A stretch of DNA of 56,132 nt from CALKAL01 sp051846895 (GTDB lineage: Bacteria; Bacillota; Bacilli; Bacillales; Alkalibacillaceae): positions 1 to 56,132 of the forward strand of contig JBPYCQ010000016.1 in assembly GCA_051846895.1 (NCBI GenBank), given 5' to 3'. Under the pieces are notes generated by a model. That model ran no database searches and had not been told where the DNA came from. It saw only the letters and a list, made by a program, of their open reading frames with translations. Shown here piece after piece: positions 17,139 through 25,872 of this stretch. The position numbers were made by a program, and so were the translations under genes. The stretch's first letter is position 1; each line of letters starts with the position of its first letter.

Positions 17139-17318
17139 TTATTTAATATATGAAGAAATGAATATTCCAATATTAAATATAACAAACAGTACTCCTACCA
17201 GGAGTAATAGATATACAGATGGTCATATCGGTGGTGGAGTTTTTACCTTTTTGTTTTTTCCATCTGTCTGATCTTTAACTTTTCATAATCCCGTTTTACA
17301 TTTCTTTTGTTCTGTCAA
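17139..17318 (-). pseudogene. Small membrane protein gene with two in-frame TGA stops
   Basis: From TTG 17318, with GAGGTGA upstream, the frame reads LTEQKKCKTGL, stop, KVKDQTDGKNKKVKTPPPI, stop, PSVYLLLLVGVLFVIFNIGI and ISSYIK, ending at TAA. The layout, a charged head followed by one strong membrane helix, is that of a small membrane protein. Both stops are TGA and are single changes from a sense codon (the second may once have been TGG, giving PPPIWPSV). The rest of 17096-17472 shows nothing else. Confidence 0.5.
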
Positions 17319-17472
17319 AACGACGTCACCTCACTTTATATACCTACAAAGGTATTTTAACAAAGGTGAATAACCGAGAATAGAATTATGCTTAATAAAT
17401 TATTATGGACATTATTTTAGTGCTTATCCATCTCTATCATTCATATAGTTATAACATGGAGGAGTGATTTAA

Positions 17473-17871
17473 ATGGATAAGATAAATAAATTATCTGAAG
17501 AGTTGTTAAAACAATTTTATGAATTAAAGCAAGCCAAAAAAGAGATAGACGATGAAATTAGCAGAATTAGACGCCAAATACTTACATATTTTAATGAAAA
17601 TTATGGAGAAAATATAAACAGTGAATCTCAAATAGGTAATTTTGTTGTTCAGAGAAAGGTAAGAAAAGTAGAAAAATTCGATGATGTAAAAACAGTAAAG
17701 AAACTAAAGGAATTAGGGTTAGAAGAATGTATTATGACTGTTGAAAAACCTGATGAAGATAAGTTGCAGTCTGCAATTAGTTTAAAGTTTATTAAAGAAG
17801 AAGATTTAGACGGTTGTATTAAGTACAAATACACACCTTATTTAACAGTTGAAAAATATGCAAATAAATAG
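17473..17871 (+). CDS. Hypothetical protein, 132 residues
   Basis: Unrecognised. GGAGGAG lies 9 bases before the ATG. The N-terminal 40 residues (LSEELLKQFYELKQAKKEIDD) are predicted helical and coiled. They are followed by a beta-rich middle (IGNFVVQRKVRKVEKFD) and a C-terminal part repeating Lys/Glu-rich stretches. The shape recalls phage-type Gam or host-nuclease-inhibitor-like small proteins, but I saw no diagnostic residue. It stands alone on the plus strand. Confidence 0.65.
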   Translation: MDKINKLSEELLKQFYELKQAKKEIDDEISRIRRQILTYFNENYGENINSESQIGNFVVQRKVRKVEKFDDVKTVKKLKELGLEECIMTVEKPDEDKLQSAISLKFIKEEDLDGCIKYKYTPYLTVEKYANK

Positions 17872-17875
17872 ATTA

Positions 17876-17906
17876 GCAGGGGGTATGTATACCAGCAACC
17901 CCCTGC
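17876..17906. terminator. Hairpin between convergent genes
   Basis: GCAGGGGGT and ACCCCCTGC flank a 13-base loop between the 132-residue protein gene and the UPF0180 gene. The T-run is weak on both sides. Confidence 0.6.
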
Positions 17907-17916
17907 TAAATTATTA

Positions 17917-18159
17917 TTAAGCTTGAACTCTGTTATTTACTTCTTGAACTACTTGATCAGCTGTCATTCCATCACAGTTAACGACTGGTGCGTCTGTAGT
18001 TGCTGTACTCATACCCATGACATTTTGATCCTGTCCGGAAATACAACAACAGTCACAGTTTGCCGCGTTGTCACCTTCTAAAGCTACAACCTCATGTCCT
18101 GCTTCTTTTAAAGCATCCATCACATCTGTCATATTACTTTCAACTGCTATTTTTGCCAT
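17917..18159 (-). CDS. UPF0180/YkuS-like small protein
   Basis: 80-residue protein of unknown function resembling Bacillus YkuS. It has the typical MAKIAVE start, a NCDCCCISGQDQNVMG core containing CDCC-C, and the SGMTADQ-like CDGMTADQVVQEV end. The cysteine cluster could bind metal. ATG 18159 is preferred over an upstream start because GGAGGTG lies just before it. Single gene. Confidence 0.8.
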   Translation of the reverse strand: MAKIAVESNMTDVMDALKEAGHEVVALEGDNAANCDCCCISGQDQNVMGMSTATTDAPVVNCDGMTADQVVQEVNNRVQA

Positions 18160-18315
18160 CTTTTCACCTCCATTTTTCCATCTCTTATTGTGATTCATTG
18201 AATGGAAAAATATGCACCACTTTACCCTCTCTTTTTCGTCTAAATAAAGAATATTTAACCTTTATTAGATAACCTTATAAGTATTAGCATTCAAATTAGT
18301 TAGGGGGATATAATA

Positions 18316-18909
18316 ATGACCTGGACACTTATATGGGAATCATTAGTGATGGTTTTGGCAGGCTTATTATTACTTCGGATTGCTGGAAGAAAATCAATTT
18401 CTCAAATGACTTTAGCACAAACAATTATCATGATTTCAATTGGTTCAATTATTATCCAACCAATTGTTGAACAAAATGTTTGGCGGACGATAGTTGCAGC
18501 CAGTATCTTTGTCCTTGCATTAGTCATTATGGAGTATTTACAAATCAAATTTAATGTCATTGAAAAATTTATAACCGGTAAATCCAAAATTGTTATAGAA
18601 AATGGCGTTGTTGTGGAAAAGAACTTACGTAAACTTCGATTTACCGTGGATCAATTAGAAATGCGGTTAAGACAAAATGGGATTACAAGTATTTCTGACG
18701 TCAAGGTGGCTACTTTAGAACCAAATGGTCAAATTGGTTATGAATTAATGCCTGAAGCAAAACCTTTAACAATTAGAGACTTCAAACAATTGATGAATCA
18801 GTATTTGAATGATCAAGTGTTTCATACTAATGAACAGAATCAACACAACATTTTTAATGAATTGAAGGAAAATAATCGTAACAAACAAAACCATAAGCAT
18901 TTAAAATAA
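18316..18909 (+). CDS. DUF421 membrane protein (YetF family)
   Basis: 197 residues with three N-terminal helices (about 7-25, 33-50 and 57-77), then the DUF421 soluble domain. The signature GRKSISQMTLAQ (27-38) and the VVIENGVVVEKNLRK-like IVIENGVVVEKNL are typical of YetF/YrbG proteins, some of which take part in spore envelope. The C-terminal Asn/Lys tail is low complexity. GGGGG precedes the ATG. A terminator follows. Confidence 0.88.
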   Translation: MTWTLIWESLVMVLAGLLLLRIAGRKSISQMTLAQTIIMISIGSIIIQPIVEQNVWRTIVAASIFVLALVIMEYLQIKFNVIEKFITGKSKIVIENGVVVEKNLRKLRFTVDQLEMRLRQNGITSISDVKVATLEPNGQIGYELMPEAKPLTIRDFKQLMNQYLNDQVFHTNEQNQHNIFNELKENNRNKQNHKHLK

Positions 18910-18947
18910 AACGTAGAAGTGAATGAGCCACCTCTACGTTTTATTTT
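18908..18947. terminator. Bidirectional terminator
   Basis: AAAACGTAGA and TCTACGTTTT flank a 15-base loop between the DUF421 and D,D-carboxypeptidase genes. Confidence 0.8.
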
Positions 18948-20139
18948 AGAAAAATCGCTTTCTTTTCCGAATAAACTTCTGTAAAAAAAGAATGCCAACT
19001 GTAATAACCAAAAACAAAATAACCCCTAGTAAGATCTTTAGAAATAAGATATTTTCAACTGAATCAACTTCTTCATTTTCAGATATTATTGAACTACTTA
19101 GCGACTCCTCTTTGTACTTCGATGTTAGTTTTTGTGCAAATAAAACTTGTCCATCTGTGCTTTCCACTATAATATATCCATCATCTCTTAGTTGACTATT
19201 CCACTGTGTATCAATATTAGTTGTAAAATGAATGTCAGAATTGATTTCAAATTGGCTGAGTTCATCTAAATTTTTAATATCATCTGCTGTTATTATATTA
19301 GTTTTGTAGTTTTCGAAACCGTAGTCTAGCAATGCTTCAGTATCTTCATATGCTTGGTTAGCACTATCTGCTTTTAATGTGACGACAATTAACTGGATAT
19401 GATCACGCTCGGCAGCTGTCACTAGTGTAAAACCAGACTGATCAACAAAACCGTTTTTAACACCAATTACATCATCTCTTTGTCGAACTAGCTGATGATG
19501 ATTATAAATAATTGTATCCCATCCAATACCTTTCCATTTTAAATGTTTAGTTCCAACAATTTCTCTAAAAACATCACTTTTCATTGCATATTGGGTAATC
19601 CTAGCCATATCATAAGCAGTTGTTACATGTTCAGGGTCAAATAACCCATGTGGATTTTTAAACGTCGTATTTCTAACGCCAATTTCTTCAAAAAGAAAAT
19701 CATTCATTCGCTCTGAAAAAAGCTCTACACTGCCATCCATATGTTCAGCAATAGCAACCCCAGCATCGTTCCCGGAATTAATAAGCAGCCCTTGAACTAA
19801 TTTTAGAAGTGGAACCTTCTCCCCTATTTCTAAATAAACCCTTGTTCCATCAACATATCTGGCATTTTCGCTTACAGTGACAACATCATTTAAATTCCCT
19901 TGTTCAATCGCTACAATGGCTGTCACAATTTTTGTAATACTAGCGGGATACATAAGTCGATTACTATTTTTCTCATATAGGATTTCTCCTGTTGTTGCGT
20001 CTATTAAAATGGCTGATTCACTATTTAAATATATAGATTCTTCTTCACTTAATGCAAAACTGATTATCGAATGATTCATAAATAATAATAAAATAATGAC
20101 TATATATAAATAAAAAGACTTTGTCTTATTATATTTCAC
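18946..20139 (-). CDS. D-alanyl-D-alanine carboxypeptidase (peptidase S11, low-mass PBP)
   Basis: Trims the terminal D-Ala of peptidoglycan stem peptides outside the membrane. An N-terminal signal anchor (about 10-30), SITK active site (S67, K70), SGN motif (S122-N124) and a C-terminal membrane helix (about 365-388) are visible. The third motif is KNG (K228) instead of the usual KTG, inside IGVKNGFVDQSG. The length of 397 is normal for DacF/DacB-type proteins. Single gene, opposite to the AtoE transporter gene. Confidence 0.9.
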   Translation of the reverse strand: MKYNKTKSFYLYIVIILLLFMNHSIISFALSEEESIYLNSESAILIDATTGEILYEKNSNRLMYPASITKIVTAIVAIEQGNLNDVVTVSENARYVDGTRVYLEIGEKVPLLKLVQGLLINSGNDAGVAIAEHMDGSVELFSERMNDFLFEEIGVRNTTFKNPHGLFDPEHVTTAYDMARITQYAMKSDVFREIVGTKHLKWKGIGWDTIIYNHHQLVRQRDDVIGVKNGFVDQSGFTLVTAAERDHIQLIVVTLKADSANQAYEDTEALLDYGFENYKTNIITADDIKNLDELSQFEINSDIHFTTNIDTQWNSQLRDDGYIIVESTDGQVLFAQKLTSKYKEESLSSSIISENEEVDSVENILFLKILLGVILFLVITVGILFLQKFIRKRKRFF

Positions 20140-20311
20140 TATTCGATCCCTCGTTGTTTAATCAAAATTAAAGATAAAGTACAGAAAAAGTATATTGAAA
20201 TCTGTATCACATTGCAACTAATATATTTTGATTTATTAAGAATATATTAGAATAAAACTTGTCCCTACTTAATAGTTTTTAGTAAGTATTATAAATTAAG
20301 GAGGGAAAAAA

Positions 20312-21646
20312 ATGTTTAAAAGAGTAACGTCTTTTTGTGATTCTATAGTCCAACGTTATTTACCTGATGCATTTCTATTTGCTATTATACTAACTATTGT
20401 TGTATTTATTTTAGGGATTATATCTACAGGAAGTTCTCCAGTAGAAATGGTAGAATTTTGGGGCTTAGGTTTTTGGGATCTATTAGCTTTTGCTATGCAA
20501 ATGTCTCTTATTGTAATCACTGGTTATATATTAGCTAATAGCCCCTTTGTGAAAAAAACTTTATCGAATTTGAGTCTTTTGGCGCGAACACCGACTCAAG
20601 CCATTGTTCTAGTTACAGTTATTGCATCCATTGCATGTCTCATCAATTATGGGTTCGGACTAGTTGTAGGAGCACTATTATCGATTCATGTAGCCAAGCG
20701 TGTTCCTGCTGTCGATTATCGTGTTCTGATTGCCGCAGCATATAGTGGTTTTATTTTATGGCATGGAGGCTTATCTGGATCAATCCCATTAACAATTGCG
20801 ACAGATGATCATTTTCTCGCAGATGTAATCGGCAGTGTTCCTATTACTGAGACTTTATTTGGCGGAATGAATATATTTATTATCCTCGTTCTATTAATTA
20901 CACTACCTTTACTAAACTGGTTTATCTTAAAATCGAATGAAAAAACGACTTCAATAGATCCACAATTTTTATCTTCCCAATTAAACCAGACAGAAGAAAA
21001 TGATGATACACCTACTGAAAACTTAACTCCAGCAGAAAAGTTAGAACATAGTAGAATCGTTTCATACGTCATAGGTGGTTTAGGATTGGCATTCATTCTA
21101 TACCATTTTGTAAACAACGGATTAGATATAAATATTAATATCGTGAATTTCATCTTTCTATTTTTAGGTATTTTATTACATCGGACTCCACGGAAATTTT
21201 TGAATAGTGTCTCTAATGCCGTAAAGAATGCTGGAGGTATTATTATTCAGTTTCCTTTTTACGCTGGTATTATGGGTATGATGGAAGTGTCAGGATTATC
21301 AGAACAAATGTCTTTGTGGTTTGTTAGCATTTCTAATGAAGTGACATTTCCGCTTCTAACATTTATTAGTGCCGGAATTGTTAATTTTTTTGTACCATCC
21401 GGAGGGGGCCAATGGGCTGTGCAAGGCCCGATTATGATACCAGCTGCTCTCGACATAGGTGTCGATACAGCTAAAACGGCTATGGCAGTTGCCTGGGGTG
21501 ACGCGTGGACAAATATGATTCAACCGTTTTGGGCTTTACCACTTCTAGCGATTGCTGGATTAAAAGTTAAGGACATTATGGGCTTTTGTATGATTATTTT
21601 AATTTGGAGCTTTATCCCTATATCGGTAGCTTTACTCCTATTTTAA
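20312..21646 (+). CDS. atoE: Short-chain fatty acid transporter AtoE family
   Basis: 444-residue integral membrane protein of the AtoE/TIGR00366 family, thought to move acetoacetate or butyrate-type acids. Many helices are visible. Typical stretches are PDAFLFAIILT near the N-terminus, INYGFGLVVGALL near 110, and NFFVPSGGGQWAVQGPI near 352-368, followed by GDAWTNMIQPFWALP. GGAGGG lies 9 bases before the ATG. It is not next to acetoacetyl-CoA transferase genes, so the substrate is open. Confidence 0.92.
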   Translation: MFKRVTSFCDSIVQRYLPDAFLFAIILTIVVFILGIISTGSSPVEMVEFWGLGFWDLLAFAMQMSLIVITGYILANSPFVKKTLSNLSLLARTPTQAIVLVTVIASIACLINYGFGLVVGALLSIHVAKRVPAVDYRVLIAAAYSGFILWHGGLSGSIPLTIATDDHFLADVIGSVPITETLFGGMNIFIILVLLITLPLLNWFILKSNEKTTSIDPQFLSSQLNQTEENDDTPTENLTPAEKLEHSRIVSYVIGGLGLAFILYHFVNNGLDININIVNFIFLFLGILLHRTPRKFLNSVSNAVKNAGGIIIQFPFYAGIMGMMEVSGLSEQMSLWFVSISNEVTFPLLTFISAGIVNFFVPSGGGQWAVQGPIMIPAALDIGVDTAKTAMAVAWGDAWTNMIQPFWALPLLAIAGLKVKDIMGFCMIILIWSFIPISVALLLF

Positions 21647-21650
21647 TGAC

Positions 21651-21692
21651 AAAAAGACCTTTGAATTATTATTTAGTTCAAAGGTCTTTTTC
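21651..21692. terminator. Bidirectional terminator
   Basis: AAAAAGACCTTTGAA and TTCAAAGGTCTTTTT form a perfect stem between the convergent AtoE and EamA genes. Confidence 0.85.
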
Positions 21693-22602
21693 TTTTATAA
21701 ATGCTAGCAATGATAATTCCCAGAACTATTAAGGAAGAACCTATTAATACATTTATAGTAATAACTTCATCTAAAATAATCCAACCGAATAACAATCCGA
21801 AAACAGGGACAAGTAATGTTGAAATGGTTGCCGTAGCCATATCTACCATTCTCATAATAAAAAACCAAACTGTAAAGCATAACGCCGAAGCTAGCACACC
21901 GGTAAATAGTACATAATATAGGCTAGAAGGAGTGAGTTGAATCGGTTGATCACCTTCCATTATAAATGCGACGATGACTATCACAATCGTGCCAAACGCC
22001 ATTTGAAAGGCGTTCACTTGAATTAATGGTACCTCTTTTAATTTCAGTCGGTAATAAACATTCGACGCTCCCCATGATATTGCTGACAAAATGATAAGTA
22101 ATTCTCCGAAAATACTTTTGGTATTTTGATTTGCCCATAGATCCCATCCTAATATTGTGAAAAGCCCTATCATTCCAATGGTTAACCCGATAATTTTCGG
22201 AATGGAAACGCGCTCTTTCAAAATGATAAAAGCTAAAATAGTACTCCAAATGGGCATTGAATAGAGTAAGACTGAAGATTTACCAGCATCTACGAACATT
22301 AATCCATACATAACTAAAAGGAAAACAATAGATGTCTGAAGTAACCCAACTAAAATCAAATGTTTAATATATCTTTTTTCTAGCTTATGTATTTTAAGTA
22401 TGAATAAGATGATGACCATCGTTATAGATCCCACGGTAAATCGTAACGCTGAAAACGTAAACGGACCCATATACTCCAACGCTGCTTTCATTAATGTCCA
22501 TGAATATCCCCATAAAAGAGTAATGAAAATAATTAAAATCCATAACAACCATTGTTTATTTTTAATTGTATGAATCATATTCACATTCTTTTGTTCGATC
22601 AT
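21673..22602 (-). CDS. EamA-type drug/metabolite transporter
   Basis: 309 residues with about ten helices in two EamA repeats. LLWGYSWTLMKAALEYMGP near 41-59 and a second LSAISWGASNVYYR near 173-186 mark the starts of the halves. RFTVGS and VPVFGLLFGWIILDE are typical of the RhaT/EamA exporters. The cargo is unknown. The stop overlaps the bidirectional terminator. Confidence 0.9.
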   Translation of the reverse strand: MIEQKNVNMIHTIKNKQWLLWILIIFITLLWGYSWTLMKAALEYMGPFTFSALRFTVGSITMVIILFILKIHKLEKRYIKHLILVGLLQTSIVFLLVMYGLMFVDAGKSSVLLYSMPIWSTILAFIILKERVSIPKIIGLTIGMIGLFTILGWDLWANQNTKSIFGELLIILSAISWGASNVYYRLKLKEVPLIQVNAFQMAFGTIVIVIVAFIMEGDQPIQLTPSSLYYVLFTGVLASALCFTVWFFIMRMVDMATATISTLLVPVFGLLFGWIILDEVITINVLIGSSLIVLGIIIASIYKRKRPLN

Positions 22603-22628
22603 GTAACCCCTTCCTTATTAAGTATAAT

Positions 22629-22662
22629 AAAACAAGCCGTATTTTTACTTTACGGCTTGTTT
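22629..22662 (-). terminator. Terminator of the CDGSH gene
   Basis: AAACAAGCCGTA and TACGGCTTGTTT arms, with an AT-rich 8-base loop. Confidence 0.75.
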
Positions 22663-22671
22663 AATGACCTT

Positions 22672-22881
22672 TTATTTTGCTCTCGATTTGTCTTTAAATT
22701 CAATTTGTTTATGTGTTCCATCACAGAAAGGTTTGTTTTTAGAGTGCCCACATCTGCACAGAGAGAAAGCTGGTTTAGTTTCATAAGCTTCTCCTTCAGC
22801 GTCTAAAAGTGTAACGTCTCCTTTAACTAAAATTGATCCATCATCTCTTACTTGAATGATTGGTTTATTATTTTCGTTCAC
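22672..22881 (-). CDS. CDGSH iron-sulfur protein
   Basis: 69-residue protein with one CDGSH [2Fe-2S] site: C-R-C-GHSKNKPFC-DGTH supplies three Cys and one His. An N-terminal strand pair (IQVRDDGSILVKGDVTLLD) precedes it. Such proteins handle redox-active clusters in the cytoplasm; the partner is unknown. GGGGGAAG precedes the ATG. Single gene with its own terminator. Confidence 0.92.
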   Translation of the reverse strand: MNENNKPIIQVRDDGSILVKGDVTLLDAEGEAYETKPAFSLCRCGHSKNKPFCDGTHKQIEFKDKSRAK

Positions 22882-22948
22882 GTCTTCTTCCCCCCTATTT
22901 TGTATATATAAATCATACCATCAGTTATCTCTTTTTTCTAATATATAT

Positions 22949-22978
22949 GAAAAAAGCTACCGCAATGCTACGGTAGCT
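22949..22978 (-). terminator. Terminator of yndM
   Basis: AGCTACCG and CGGTAGCT arms followed by TTTTTTC on the minus strand. Confidence 0.85.
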
Positions 22979-22988
22979 AATCTCATAA

Positions 22989-23417
22989 TTATTCTTCAAA
23001 ATCGTCTGGATTAAGTTCCTCTGAGAACTCTGTTTGATATTCATATCGACGTCTACGGTCACTAATATCGCGTTCATAGGTATTCGATTCAATGTATTTG
23101 TGAAAGAAAAACTCAAAAACAGCTACTCCAATGGATGTGATTAAGGCAGCTGTAAACACATTAAATGGTTCAACTTGGGCTGCGTTAATTAAATAATAAA
23201 GCAGAACAAAAGCTAGAACAAAGTCAGAAAATGTCGCAATTGTATTGTTTGTTCTTGGTAAAATTAATAAATCACCAATAATATAAGATACTGTCCCTAA
23301 TACGACGGTGAACCAAAATACAGTCAAAAATGAGAAATCATATCCAATCCCTAAAATTAAATAAAGTAAAGCTAAACAAGCTACAAACTTCACCACTATT
23401 GACTTTAAATGATTCAT
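22989..23417 (-). CDS. yndM: YndM-like DUF2512 membrane protein
   Basis: 142 residues with four membrane helices (about 8-27, 30-52, 63-82 and 86-106), then a charged tail. The core GDLLILPRTNN and the DFVLAF stretch are characteristic of DUF2512. Relatives are found in spore-formers and are of unknown function. AAGGGG precedes the ATG. Confidence 0.85.
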   Translation of the reverse strand: MNHLKSIVVKFVACLALLYLILGIGYDFSFLTVFWFTVVLGTVSYIIGDLLILPRTNNTIATFSDFVLAFVLLYYLINAAQVEPFNVFTAALITSIGVAVFEFFFHKYIESNTYERDISDRRRRYEYQTEFSEELNPDDFEE

Positions 23418-23633
23418 TATAATAAAACCCCTTTTTTTATTTTAGTTTTAAATGACAGACCCAATCCATTCATGAATCCTTTAAACAGTATTTTTTCCTT
23501 TTTTTAAACATTCATAAATGAATAATAAACAAGCTGCATCGTAATACTAATATGTATAAAAAAGAACAAAATTATGTATTGATTCTTAAATACATATGTC
23601 ATAATACATTTTCTTAGAAAAGAGGGATTAAAG

Positions 23634-24380
23634 ATGGAACATTTTCGTGTCATTATCAAACGTCAAGATCATCCAGAAACTAATTCCTATACCGAAGAAT
23701 TTCTCGTACCTTACCGCCCAAATATGAATGTTATATCAGTTTTAATGGCGATTAGACGAAATCCTGTCAATAAGAATGGACAAGAAACTACACCTGTTCA
23801 ATGGGAAATGAACTGTTTAGAAGAAGTATGTGGAATTTGTTCGATGCTTATAAATGGAGTTCCACGTCAGGCTTGTTCCACTTTAGTGGACCAGCTTGAG
23901 CACCCGATTAGAATCGAACCGATGACGACGTTTCCGGTTGTTAGGGATTTAATTATTGATCGACAACGGATGTTTGATGCGCTAAAACGTGTAAAAGCAT
24001 GGATTCCAATTGACGGTACGTATGATATTGGGCCAGGACCTCGAATGGCTGAAACAAAAAGACAATGGGCATATGAATTATCTAAATGTTTTACTTGCGG
24101 TGTCTGTTTAGAAGCATGCCCAAACGTAAATGAATCAACACCATTTCTAGGACCATTCGTATTTTCACAAATACATTTAAAGAATGCTCACCCGACAGGT
24201 GAAATGAATGAAAGTGAACGTTTAGAGTCATTTATGGGTGATGGCGGCTTAGAATGGTGTGGAAATTCTCAAAATTGTGTCCAAGTTTGTCCTAAGGGAA
24301 TTCCTTTAACGACATCTATTGCGCAGATTAATCGTGATTCAACCATTCAATCGTTTAAAAGCTTTTTTGGTCAATATTAA
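23634..24380 (+). CDS. sdhB: Succinate dehydrogenase/fumarate reductase iron-sulfur subunit, stand-alone
   Basis: Electron-transfer subunit type with all cluster motifs: CLEEVCGICSMLINGVPRQAC for [2Fe-2S], CFTCGVCLEACP for [4Fe-4S] and CGNSQNCVQVCPKGIP for the remaining clusters. The 248 residues match SdhB of Bacillus (about 250). It is not followed or preceded by sdhC/sdhA. Instead its neighbours are a carboxymuconolactone-decarboxylase-like gene (24 bases later) and a superoxide dismutase. It is therefore probably a second, dispersed sdhB, or part of a different oxidoreductase. Confidence 0.92.
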   Translation: MEHFRVIIKRQDHPETNSYTEEFLVPYRPNMNVISVLMAIRRNPVNKNGQETTPVQWEMNCLEEVCGICSMLINGVPRQACSTLVDQLEHPIRIEPMTTFPVVRDLIIDRQRMFDALKRVKAWIPIDGTYDIGPGPRMAETKRQWAYELSKCFTCGVCLEACPNVNESTPFLGPFVFSQIHLKNAHPTGEMNESERLESFMGDGGLEWCGNSQNCVQVCPKGIPLTTSIAQINRDSTIQSFKSFFGQY

Positions 24381-24404
24381 CTTAACTATATGGAGGGAAA
24401 TAGC

Positions 24405-24773
24405 ATGCATGAAGAAGAAGTATACAACTATTTTGATGAATCAATTTTAGATTTTAAAGAAGGTTCTTCATTATTTGAAGATAAAATGCCTAAAGTAGCA
24501 GAGAACTTTTTTAAATTCACAGATGCCTCTTTTGAAGCCGGTTCATTAGATCAAAAAACAAAACAACTCATGGCGTTATCAATAAGTATTTATGCCAAAG
24601 ACGAATATTGCATTATGTATCATACAAAAGGCGCCGTTGATCACGGTGCAACGGAAGATGAAATTATGGAGACCATTGCTGTCAGCACAGCATTAGGTGG
24701 AGGTGCAGCTTTCTCACAAGGGGTAACACTAGCACATGATGCTTATCATTATTTCTCAAATACTGAACATTAA
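24405..24773 (+). CDS. Carboxymuconolactone decarboxylase/AhpD-like protein
   Basis: About 122 residues of all-alpha AhpD fold. The active region reads EYCIMYHTKGAVDHGATEDE, with one Cys and the usual His but Tyr where peroxidase-type members have the second Cys. It is therefore unlikely to act as an AhpD disulfide reductase. ATG 24405 is chosen because GGAGGG lies 6 bases upstream; the ATG at 24390 overlaps that site. Probably cotranscribed with sdhB. A terminator follows. Confidence 0.85.
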   Translation: MHEEEVYNYFDESILDFKEGSSLFEDKMPKVAENFFKFTDASFEAGSLDQKTKQLMALSISIYAKDEYCIMYHTKGAVDHGATEDEIMETIAVSTALGGGAAFSQGVTLAHDAYHYFSNTEH

Positions 24774-24777
24774 TTAT

Positions 24778-24803
24778 AGCGCTCTTAAATGGGCGCTTTT
24801 TTT
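24778..24803 (+). terminator. Terminator after the AhpD-like gene
   Basis: AGCGC and GCGCT arms followed by seven T. Confidence 0.8.
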
Positions 24804-24873
24804 AGTTCATTTTACTCTCATCACCTTCCTTAGTCACATATAATATCATGATTACGTCTGTTAGGGAGGTTTC

Positions 24874-25779
24874 ATGTTGAGTAAAAAAGAAACATTATTA
24901 AAATTTGTTAATGAACTAGAAAGATGGGCTATTGACTTAAAAAGTAAATGGTCAAACGCCATAGCAACGAACAGTATTAGTGAAGAAAAAATCACACAAT
25001 TTGAGCTTGGTCTTAACGAGATGATTACCCAAATTAACAATTTAAAAAAAGGAACAAACCAACTTGATTCAAAAATAGCTGATGACCTTCGTAAACAAGC
25101 TATTAAATTAAGTGATTTATGGAATGACATGTTTAATCGGAAGAAAGAAACAAAAGTCCCCATTGGCAAGCACGTACTCCCTCCTCTCCCTTATCCTTAT
25201 GATGCGTTGGAACCCACAATTAGTGAAGAGATTATGCGACTACACCATGATAAACATCACAAAAGTTATGTCGAGGGGTTAAACAAAGCAGAGAAAGAAA
25301 TGCAAAAGGCTCGTCAAGAAGGAAACTACGATTTAATAAAACATTGGGAACGAGAAGCAGCGTTTAATGGAGCTGGTCATTACTTACACACGATATTTTG
25401 GAACGTTATGTGTCCTAAAGGTGGTGGCAAGCCAACAGGTTCTTTAATGAGAGAAATCGAATCAACATTTGGTAGTTTTAATCAATTTAAAAAGCATTTT
25501 TCAGAAGCGGCTAAAAAAGTTGAAGGTGTTGGTTGGACATTATTAGTATGGTCTCCTCGATCTCATCGTTTAGAAATTCTACAAGCTGAAAAACACCAGA
25601 ATTTAACGCAGTGGGATGTCATACCATTATTAGTGTTAGACATATGGGAACATGCTTACTATTTACAATATAAGAATAACCGAGGAAAATATGTTGATAA
25701 TTGGTGGAATGTAGTCAACTGGAATGAAGTTGAAAAAAGATTTCAGGCAGCGTCTAAGTTGAAGTGGAAGCCCTACTAA
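24874..25779 (+). CDS. Iron/manganese superoxide dismutase with long N-terminal extension
   Basis: Converts superoxide to peroxide and oxygen. The SOD domain starts near residue 105 (LPPLPYPYDALEPTISEE), with metal ligands expected in MRLHHDKHHKSYV, in NGAGHYLHTIFW, and in LDIWEHAYYLQYKN (D and H). The first 100 residues are an extra helical, charged extension, as in Bacillus SodF. No signal peptide is seen. GGGAGG lies 4-9 bases before the ATG. Manganese versus iron cannot be decided from sequence. Confidence 0.9.
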   Translation: MLSKKETLLKFVNELERWAIDLKSKWSNAIATNSISEEKITQFELGLNEMITQINNLKKGTNQLDSKIADDLRKQAIKLSDLWNDMFNRKKETKVPIGKHVLPPLPYPYDALEPTISEEIMRLHHDKHHKSYVEGLNKAEKEMQKARQEGNYDLIKHWEREAAFNGAGHYLHTIFWNVMCPKGGGKPTGSLMREIESTFGSFNQFKKHFSEAAKKVEGVGWTLLVWSPRSHRLEILQAEKHQNLTQWDVIPLLVLDIWEHAYYLQYKNNRGKYVDNWWNVVNWNEVEKRFQAASKLKWKPY

Positions 25780-25792
25780 TGCAAAAAAGTTT

Positions 25793-25829
25793 GCCTGCCC
25801 TTTATTTACTGTACTTTTGAAGGGCAGGC
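25793..25829. repeat. Stable hairpin after the SOD gene
   Basis: TTGCCTGCCCTT and AAGGGCAGGCAA-like arms form at least 10 GC-rich pairs. There is no T-run on the plus strand, so it may stabilise the SOD mRNA 3' end or act as a terminator only for minus-strand transcripts. Confidence 0.6.
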
Positions 25830-25872
25830 AATGGTATGATAAAAAAAGATAGATTGTTTAGGGGGAGTTAAT

